64,000 nt of DNA. It comes from Pomphorhynchus laevis (taxonomy: Eukaryota > Acanthocephala > Palaeacanthocephala > Echinorhynchida > Pomphorhynchidae). Under the pieces are notes generated by a model. The model had not been told where the DNA came from. It made no database searches and worked only from the letters and a program-made list of their open reading frames with translations. This document shows positions 56,621 to 64,000 of this stretch, one piece after another (position 1 is the first letter of the stretch; each line of letters begins with the position of its first letter). Location of the stretch: contig WNNJ02003230.1 in the NCBI GenBank assembly GCA_012934845.2, positions 1 through 64,000 on the forward strand, written 5' to 3'. A program made the translations under genes and the position numbers.

Positions 56621-57004
56621 CTGATCTGCTTTATTCTTATTTTTCGGTTTTCTTTTCTCGGTTGTAACCTACGGCCTGCTAAGGACTTTTGGTTTTTATA
56701 TATAGTGGCCTAACTCGGGCTTGTGCGGTTGCTTTTCGTTTTAGATCTGAAGACATCAGACGTAACCTGGTTGACGGATTCTTTCAATACAGACAAACAG
56801 CGCAGCCAACCCCTATAATCTGGAAACAGTCATCGTATGTCTTAAAGCCACACTGATATTAATGATCTTATTAGAGAGCTGTGAGCTTTCAGTTGTAGAA
56901 CCATCAACAAAATTTATAACAGATGCGATGCTACTAGCAGCGCGATTATTATAATTGCTGATTCCACTATAATGCACGCTCAATGTTTTCGACATCTTTC
57001 TGAC
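56621..57004. other. Post-LINE segment
   Basis: No gene. Moderately GC-rich; possibly the 3' tail of the RTE-like element followed by unclassified sequence. Confidence 0.35.
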
Positions 57005-57090
57005 ATCAAGTCCGATGACATTCCTAGTATATTATTACGTAAGGTAGCGTTATATATACACCGTCTGCTTTCTGATATTTACTACAGGTC
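57005..57090 (+). mobile_element. Short CR1/Jockey-like RT fragment
   Basis: CCGATGACATTCCTAGTATA to TATTTACTACAGGTCC repeats, with few changes, the RT segment at 51403-51482 of the LINE upstream. An isolated ~80-bp copy. Confidence 0.7.
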
Positions 57091-60000
57091 CTATTATTAC
57101 AATAACAAGAACACTACATTATTACAATAATGCAGTGCTCATTGAGTATGCAACATCATGTCTTTCCTGAGCGAAAAATTGCGACACCTAGATTATCGTG
57201 CCGATACAACTTTTTAATATTGTACTTTCTGGTTATTTATGATTTAACCTATGACCAACTGGCCATTGACAGTTTTAACGTTTCCGCATGGAACGGACCT
57301 ATTGTTAGCATTGTTAACCCCAGTGCAAGCATGTGAGGCGTTGTTATCCGTGTTGTCTCGAGCTGTGCCGTATCCGATACCCTTTGATGCGATCCTATGT
57401 ACTTTTAAAGATTAACCAACTATCTGTAAGTATTTAAGCTCCATCAACGTTTTTAGTTACTTCTGAAAATTATATCAACATATATTTTGATATAATTATA
57501 TTGATGTATTTCAGCACTTACAAGCAGTCATATATTGATATCATTAGTGGTGACGACATAGTTATAAAATTAGCGACATCCAGGATTAGCGTATTTCTAC
57601 GCAATTTACCATGATGCGTTAAACGTCATGTCGCAGCGAGCGAAAGTAATACATTGGAATGCGTCCGAATATTACGTCATGGCTGCACACGGGGCTGCAG
57701 AAAGCCTGATAAATGCCAACAACATTATTTGCGCCTTCACATATGATTCCGGATCAAGGCCCTTCAATGTTGGGACTATTTTCCATTATAACTGAAAGTG
57801 GACGTCATTTATTGGCGTGAGCTGGGAAAGACGAAACTACCTAGCTTGATAGTCCATTGTTTACGACTTGACTTATTATGTATCAGCTGAAGTGCAAAAC
57901 CATCTTTCAGTTATAGTTTTAGATGGATGCAAAACCATCTTTTTACACAGATACTATTCCGAACAACTTATTTTTCTGCTATTATCAAAACATGACCGGA
58001 GAAAAATCAAATTATCCTTTATACAGTAGAGATAAGGTTCTGTTATTAGTTTGAACATTTCGTATTATTCGAAACATTTAATTATTCGGTTTAAATTTTC
58101 AAATAAAATTTACCTCAATCAAAGCTACATTTCAATATAAAGCTCATATATCATATGATATATACGAATTTTAATAAAAGATAATAAAGTTTCATAATAT
58201 AAAATATCAACTGAAATATTAATTGATATGTCAATTTCATTTTTAAAAAGACGTCAACGGCTTATTAGCGTGAAATTAGTGCCTGGTATTTTTTCGCAAC
58301 TTCTTTAATATTCGACAGAATTCGTGATAAACAGATTCTACTTTATTCTTCAGTTGATTTTAACCTTTCTAACCACTTATTTTTAATGTTATTTAAGGTA
58401 GAGAAGCCTTGCTTACAATACAGGAAGTAAAGAATAGTAAAAGAATTAATAAAGTCTTTTAGCTAATGAAATCCAGAATGCGTTGATGAGTCATGTCAAA
58501 TGTTTTATTTTAAGAAACGATCACTAGAAATGGATATCAGTTCTTCAAACAATTTAAATTCAATATTAGTGCTAACATCTACAAAGGGATTACTAAAGCA
58601 ATCATACCTTTTTATGCTCAATGATAATATATAATAGCCAAGTGTTTCATCGAGCGCCGTCAGATGAATCATAATGGGAATCACTTCTTTGATGCAAGTA
58701 ATGCGCATGGAAACATCTTAAAATTACTTAAGATTGGTATATTCTTTCAAATAATAATTTTATTTTAAAGACTATTTCGGTATCTACCTTTTTACATTCC
58801 TTTAACGCAACCTATCATATATTTTTATTAATGCAAGTGGCGATAAAATACATTCAAGTTAAATCCATTTTAGTGGATTTAACTTGCTTTAACTAATTAA
58901 ATGGATTCATCAAAGCCAATAACCTGGGCTTTGTTAATCAGCATCAAAATCCAAAAAGCCTTTACGTCAAAAATCGTTATAATGCCTTTAATGGTGAATA
59001 TTCGCTTCAGAATTCGTTTTATCAACGGTTGAAACACTTGGTGTACTGATAAAAATAATTATGTAATATATTATGTTAATAAAGAATATTGACAATACTA
59101 ATCTGGGCGTGCCACTCGATATAAATAAACTCGAATGATATTTTCGTTCACTTATCTTCAATTATTATGGAGTACGCGGGATAATATGAATTATTATTCT
59201 ACACAAAATTGTTAAAGACAATAATGTAATGAATGTATTGAACCGATATTATATACGCCATCAAATCATTGATTTTTAAGTTAAAAATAAGTTCAACGAC
59301 TAGAGAAAACAGTTTGTTAAAACTGGGTTTCTAATTGTGAACATGTAACAATAAACATAGCGATCAGATTTTATTGTCCATGAAAACAAAATACATTTTC
59401 AATCAGTAGATTAAAGTTCAAATTAGATTAATCTAAATTTACATAAATGCCCCAATTCATGCCCAATTATATGGTATGTAATCATTTATTATTAATTTAA
59501 TAGCGAGGTAAGCTACTTGAGAAAATACAGGATTTTATGATAGGTATGGGTTTCCTATTGTGAACATGTAGTAACGAGAATAACCATAAGTTGTTATTTC
59601 TAAAAGTTGATTCTGCTCACAGAATTCATTTTCAATGGATTGACTTTTAGACTGGATTCATTTAAATCATCACATATATTGATAAACAACCTGTTAAATT
59701 ATTCCACCGATCATGCAAAAGAAATGCTTTCTGCTACACACATCGATTTCGTTGTTACATTAATCTCAGGTGTTTCAAAAAGTTAGAAATTACAGCCTTA
59801 CTGTTTAAGCCTTAGGTTTATTTTAGCTGCAAATGCACACTGCAACAAACCTTGCTTCTGAAGTTAATCAGTTCGACCACTATCAAATCCGGAATTCGTT
59901 TTCTTTAGGAAAACACTCCTAATAAGATTGGGAGTTTAAGCAAAATATCTTTGCTTTCTTAGGATAGACAGAAACCTTATTGCCGTGATTACCAAGTTGT

Positions 60001-60928
60001 AGTAACTAATCAAAACACCAGCATTTTTATAAAACGAAACATTTCCTCAACTAATTTGGCCACCTGTATATTTGACGTAAATATTTTATTTTCCCTGTTA
60101 ACAAATAGGAACGCCCAAACTTTATAAAAAAATAAAAATGTCTGTTAGCATACATTTTTGTATTCAAGAAATAGTAATTTCTAAAAGAAAAATGTCATTT
60201 ATCACTGAAAATTTGTAAGTTTTTTATGCTGGTCACTTTTGATAAGTAGTTTGACAATAAAAGCGAGTTCTGTTCAGAAAAATCATTTATACTGGCATAA
60301 TAGTATTAATGTTTTATATTTTGTCAGGTAGCGCTAACAAAATGAACAAGTATCTGAGTCGAAATAAATTCACAATCTAAAGTGACGATAGCTTCCACTA
60401 TTTAAAGTTGACAATTTGACTTTCTAACGATTCCCTTTAGACTAATCATGTTAGCTCAATTAATTCTTCGTTCCTCAAAGTACTAGTAGCGTAAGCATTA
60501 AAAATACAATTATAATTTTGGTAGATTTACGTAAGGAAAACCCTATCCGAACAAATATGTAACGAAGCAAAATTAGGAAATGTTATTTAAATTTAAGCAT
60601 TTAATAATTTTGCATTCGTATAAATTTCTATAATTTTGTAATGATAAGATTAAACTCCATATAATCAATATTTAATTACATGGGCTTATGGATTAATATA
60701 ATTATTTATATATGGACTTATAGTGAACAAGGGTTATAATAAAATTTGAACGTGTAAAATTAAAAAGCGTATTTCCTAGTATAGATAATGAGGATGTTAA
60801 TTCAACATATACGGATATGCGAATTTTCAAGTTAATTTTAGACAATTAGTTGTAAAAAATGAAATAACTACTTCATTTTATATTCGATAATTTTAAAAAT
60901 AAATATTACAAGGCAGAAATAAGAAACG
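57091..60928. other. Intronic DNA without supported gene
   Basis: GC-richer patches at 57130-57420 and 57600-57850 contain short frames but no recognised protein, and are probably old insertions. 58000-60928 is AT-rich and unremarkable. Confidence 0.45.
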
Positions 60929-60971
60929 TTATTTTTAATTTGACGTTATTTAGACGTCAAATTAAAAATAA
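60929..60971. repeat. Perfect hairpin, 18-bp arms
   Basis: Arms 60929-60946 (TTATTTTTAATTTGACGT) and 60954-60971, 7-base loop. Followed to about 61145 by TTTAATTTTAATTAAA-type palindromic low-complexity DNA. Confidence 0.85.
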
Positions 60972-61214
60972 TTTAATTTTAATTAAATTATTAAATTTTA
61001 ATTTAATAATTTAATTTAATTTTAAATTAAATTTTAATTATTAATTAAAATAATATTAATCGTCAATTTTAATTTAGCTAAATTATTATTAAGCATATTA
61101 ATTGAATTATAATTAATAATTATTAATTATTAATAAATTATTATAATGTCAATAATTTGAATTGTAACCAGATTACACACAACAAACTATCCTAAGAAAA
61201 AAACACTACTTGTA

Positions 61215-61440
61215 GATTTGTGTTATCTTTTGTATCATATCATTTATATATTATCTTTTATATCTTATCATTTATGCCTTATCTTTTATATCTTATATTT
61301 TATATATAATCTTTTATATATTATCATTTATTTCTTATCTTTTGTATCTTATCTTTTGTATCATATCGTTTATATCTTATATTTTATATATTATCATTTA
61401 TATATTATCTTTTATATCAAATTTGTCTTATCTTTTATAT
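61215..61440 (+). repeat. TATC/TTTTATATCTTATC microsatellite
   Basis: Irregular repeats of TATCTTTTATATCTTATCAT. It gives spurious hydrophobic open frames and has no coding signal. Confidence 0.85.
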
Positions 61441-61498
61441 CAAATCAGCTAACTGAGTCTAAGTATTTAATATAATTATAAAATTATAAGGTTGAAGA

Positions 61499-61892
61499 AT
61501 TATGAGGTTGAAGAATGATGGGGAGCCTACAGCGATGAGACGAAAAGTTACGAGAAGAAGACGGAGTTGTATGCGGATGTGGATGGTAGTTCAGGAGAGT
61601 TGGGCAAGATATGTGGATATGTGGTCAAAGCGACAGAGACGTAGGAGCACTCGAACGGCGGAGTTAATAATGTGTTGTAGGGGTAGGATGATTGATTTTA
61701 TAGAAATGGCCAAAAGGCTGAGGCAGTAATCGATTTTAGGGAAAAGAAGCGATGAAAGAAGAGACATACAGGAACATAAGTCGATAAGGGGGCGGATGCG
61801 GCAGATGTCACGGAAAATTAAGTTAGACGAGCGGGCCTTGTCGCGGGCGAAGGGATTAAGGGAAAGGTGATCATCGAAATAAAATCCTAAGA
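61499..61892 (-). mobile_element. CR1/Jockey-like LINE fragment
   Basis: Reverse-complement copy of 52376-52755 of the LINE at 49300-53150 (shared GATGGGGAGCC edge and ATTTCGATGATCAC edge). Same family, opposite orientation, sense with respect to SPT6. Confidence 0.8.
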
Positions 61893-61894
61893 AA

Positions 61895-62250
61895 TCAAAT
61901 CAGCTAAGTGAGTCTACGTATTTAATATAATTATAAAATAAACAAAACATAATAATGATAAATCAAAATTTAATAATTAAATAATAAAATTAATAATTGT
62001 TTTTAGATTTTCTATAATTTAAATCAAGTTAAAATAAAAAAATTGAAATTTAAAATAAACGTCATTTTTATGAATTGACTAATAAATAACAGACGTTGTA
62101 TCAGAATAAGGATTAGAGGTCATCAGGAGGAACTGCTATGCTATCAGGTTTCGGCCCCTAACTCCTCTACCCAACATAGCAGCGGGGCCAAATACATGCT
62201 AATGATGTATTTCCTCTGAAATAACTATCTAGTATCTTATTCTAATGCAA
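61895..62250 (+). repeat. Dispersed repeat with potential pseudoknot (copy 2)
   Basis: Full copy of the 48827 family, starting CAGCTAAGTGAGTCTACGTA. Pseudoknot pairs: CTGCTATG (62133-62140) with CATAGCAG (62175-62182), and GGCCCC (62153-62158) with GGGGCC (62184-62189), here fully Watson-Crick. An inner unit of about 150 bp is bounded by short inverted ends (ATCAGAATAAGG and CTTATTCTAAT). Confidence 0.7.
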
Positions 62251-62279
62251 AGTATATTATTTATTATCCATCCATAAAA

Positions 62280-63370
62280 ATTTGCCACTTAAGAGTTTAA
62301 ATTTATTTTTAATATTATTGTGTTGATTTATATATTTTACTATTTTCTGTTTGATGTTATTTTTATAGTAACCTAGTTTAAAATATGTATCTATTAAATT
62401 ATTTAAATGATTTTGAAGAAAGCCAATATCATTACATATTGTTGCAATTCTGAAAATTTCATTATTTAATGTATTATATTTTATATTATATGGCCTGGAT
62501 AAATTCGTTTGCTTATTGAATAAAAATTATTATAGGTAAATACACATAAATCATCAATATATCAAACATATATTTTAAATATCGAAGCATTTATTTCATA
62601 TTTTTATTTTATATCTTTATATAGTTTGGATTTATTTTTTAAACAGTTATGAACAAATTCATATTCTATAAAGCTTAAAAATACGTCAGCTATAATTGGG
62701 TTACTATTACCTCTTGTTGAAACACCTTTTATTTGTCTAAATGTAGATGCCCCTACCTTTAAATAATTTTGATTTATCAAAATATTTAATATATTATATA
62801 CCTTAATTATATATTTAATATATTATCATATCTAGATATACACCTTCTTTATCATTAATATTGGTTTTATTAAGAATGAGGCTACCTGAATAAATTTGTT
62901 CGCTTATTAAATAAAAACTATTAGAGTAAAATACACATATATCATCAATATATCGAAACATATTTCATATCTTTATATAGCTTAGATTTTTTAAACACCT
63001 ATAAACAAATTCATATACTATAAAGCTTAAAAATAAGTCAGCTATAATTAGGCTACTATTTACCTCTCATTAGAACACCTTTTATTTGTCTAAATATAGA
63101 TGTCCCTAAATAATTAAATAATTTTGATTATCAAAATATTTAATATATTATATACCTTCTAATGTCATCTTTACGATATAGATAAATAATAGTTTTAATT
63201 AATGTTAATTTAATGTTCATATCTATAAGCACCTTCTTTATCGTTAATATTGGTTTCGTTAATAATAAGGCTACCTGGATAAATTTGTTATCATTTATAT
63301 TTTTTACCTTTAGTATTCTATTTTGTTCAAAAATAGAAGCAATCATAACAACTACATTAAAGTAGACGAT
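62280..63370 (-). mobile_element. Tandem Penelope-like RT fragments
   Basis: Two RT blocks in the same (minus) orientation. Proximal block (63370-62880): KNINDNKFIQVALLLTKPIL, then SPIIADLFLSF, CLKN, FRYIDDICVF (YIDD 62952-62941), SEQIYSGSLILNKTN. Distal block (62870-62280): PIIADVFLSFIEYEF, YIDDLCVFT (62561-62550), then the thumb FRIATICNDIGFLQNHL and YYKNNIKQKIVKYINQ. Both active sites keep YIDD, but frames are broken. Tandem arrangement is common for Penelope-like elements. The insertion sits within 110 bases of the SPT6 donor. Confidence 0.75.
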
Positions 63371-63477
63371 AGCCAAATTGCTTTTTTAAACAAGCTTCAA
63401 CCCCCAGTTCACTCGTTTAAATAAAAATCTAACTACATAGTTTAAAAAATTTGTAAAAAATATATAGCGGTACTTAC

Positions 63478-64000
63478 TCTAGGACCAAGTTTGCATAATG
63501 TTATTAATTGCGAACGATTGCTTAATTGTCCATTTCTACCAATTGTTTTTAATAGATAATTTGCCTTTCTTGGACCTAATCCGCTAACGAATTGGAAGAC
63601 ACCCGAAGTATAAGGTTCTTGTATACATCTGTTAATATCGACTCCAAGCTGACTGATTTTGTTAATCAGTTCACGGCACAAATGATCGTAAAGAAAATGT
63701 TTATCGATATGAGTTTGTAGCGAGTGTAGAGGCAAATCACATAAATCCATTCCAATATTAGCCAATTGGCATATTTCAAGTAGTGGATCTCGAAGGTATC
63801 TATACATACTGACAGCTCGACGAACTAATGCAGGCTGGTCGCGAAATTCATGCTCTGCTCGTTTTGTGCTCTGGTAAACACGAGCAACTGTCATGTCACA
63901 CAACGTGCATTTATTATTCAATAATCTTTGTAGATGCAGACAACGCATATCTTCAGCAGCCAGAAGAACAGACATAATTTTAAATTCTGATTTATACTTG
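63478..64000 (-). CDS. SPT6: SPT6 internal exon (end of YqgF-like fold and helix-hairpin-helix), partial
   Basis: The exon enters from beyond the window edge and is open up to position 64000 (frame KYKSEFKIMSVLLAAED), so the ATG at 63975 is not the start. It carries the end of the RNase H/YqgF-like fold (ARVYQSTKRAEHEF, where relatives have a similar strand-helix), then RRAVSMYRYLRDPLLEICQL, LPLHSLQTHID, LINKISQLGVDINRCI, and the hallmark FVSGLGPRKANYLLKTI helix-hairpin-helix signature. It ends LCKLGPR at a GTAAGT donor (63477), phase 0, continuing at 48386. The intact frame and conserved signature show a functional gene. The 5' exons are outside the window. Confidence 0.95.

Larger units (their letters stand above)
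48387..63477 (-). other. SPT6 intron, 15,091 bp
   Basis: Donor AGA/GTAAGT at 63478/63477 and acceptor TTTAG/GTA at 48387/48386, phase 0, joining LGPR to VFINCAGF exactly as in the conserved SPT6 helix-hairpin-helix region. It is filled with LINEs, Penelope-like fragments and repeats (listed separately). The stretch next to the acceptor, 48387-48826, is AT-rich without supported features. Confidence 0.93.

Noticed and set aside
57130-57336. 68-residue frame with hydrophobic middle
   Set aside because: Sits in a patch of old insertions in the SPT6 intron; no recognised family or gene signals.
58505-58708. 67-residue minus-strand frame in SPT6 sense orientation
   Set aside because: ATG and composition are acceptable, but no acceptor or donor pair or homology was seen; could be a cryptic exon, not reported as a gene.
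61218-61475. 85-residue hydrophobic open frame
   Set aside because: Translation of the TATC/TTTTATATC microsatellite; no real composition.

Overview
The window is AT-rich nuclear DNA from an invertebrate animal. The basis is spliced genes with standard GT/AG introns and the standard code, a metazoan-type SPT6 gene with an intron of about 15 kb, and a dense load of retroelement classes typical of invertebrate genomes: Penelope-like elements, RLE-type retroelements, CR1/Jockey-like and RTE-like LINEs, and tRNA-derived SINEs. I cannot name the phylum from the sequence.

Layout. 1-1.6 kb: a retroelement copy (family A) whose reverse transcriptase has been deleted. 2.0-2.9 kb: weak candidate minus-strand exons. 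3.2-7.8 kb: a complete three-exon plus-strand gene (506 codons plus stop, all phases consistent) for an Asn/Gln-rich, probably nuclear protein that I do not recognise. 8-17 kb: AT-rich DNA with fold-back repeats, a SINE, a LINE tail, a Penelope-like remnant and two candidate minus-strand exons (16952-17025 and 11860-12137) in compatible phase. 17.3-20.3 kb: a 16-bp minisatellite split by a decayed RLE-type retroelement (family B). 21.4-22.4 kb: the best-preserved family B 3' end. 24-29 kb: Penelope-like RT remnants and SINEs. 30.4-32.0 kb: a TATA-driven, two-exon candidate gene for a 31-residue peptide. 32.3-35.4 kb: a collinear but dead family B copy. 37-44 kb: a short family B 3' end, perfect palindromes, a ~400-bp satellite and more fold-back repeats. 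44.4-64 kb: the 3' part of SPT6 on the minus strand, two exons separated by a 15,091-bp intron packed with decayed LINEs, Penelope-like fragments and structured repeats.

How the parts relate. Only SPT6 is a recognised cellular gene; the 3.2-7.8 kb gene is strongly supported structurally but has no assigned function. Most other coding-like sequence is retroelement debris. The most interesting recurring signal is a small RNA-like motif, CTGANGA, then usually one extra base, then a hairpin whose stem differs between repeats, then GAAA. It appears at eight or more loci, often in long inverted repeats, and one instance lies beside a Penelope-like coding fragment. It resembles the hammerhead ribozyme core known from Penelope-like elements and retrozymes. 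A separate dispersed repeat carries a conserved potential pseudoknot in both of its full copies. All functional statements about these RNA motifs are inference.
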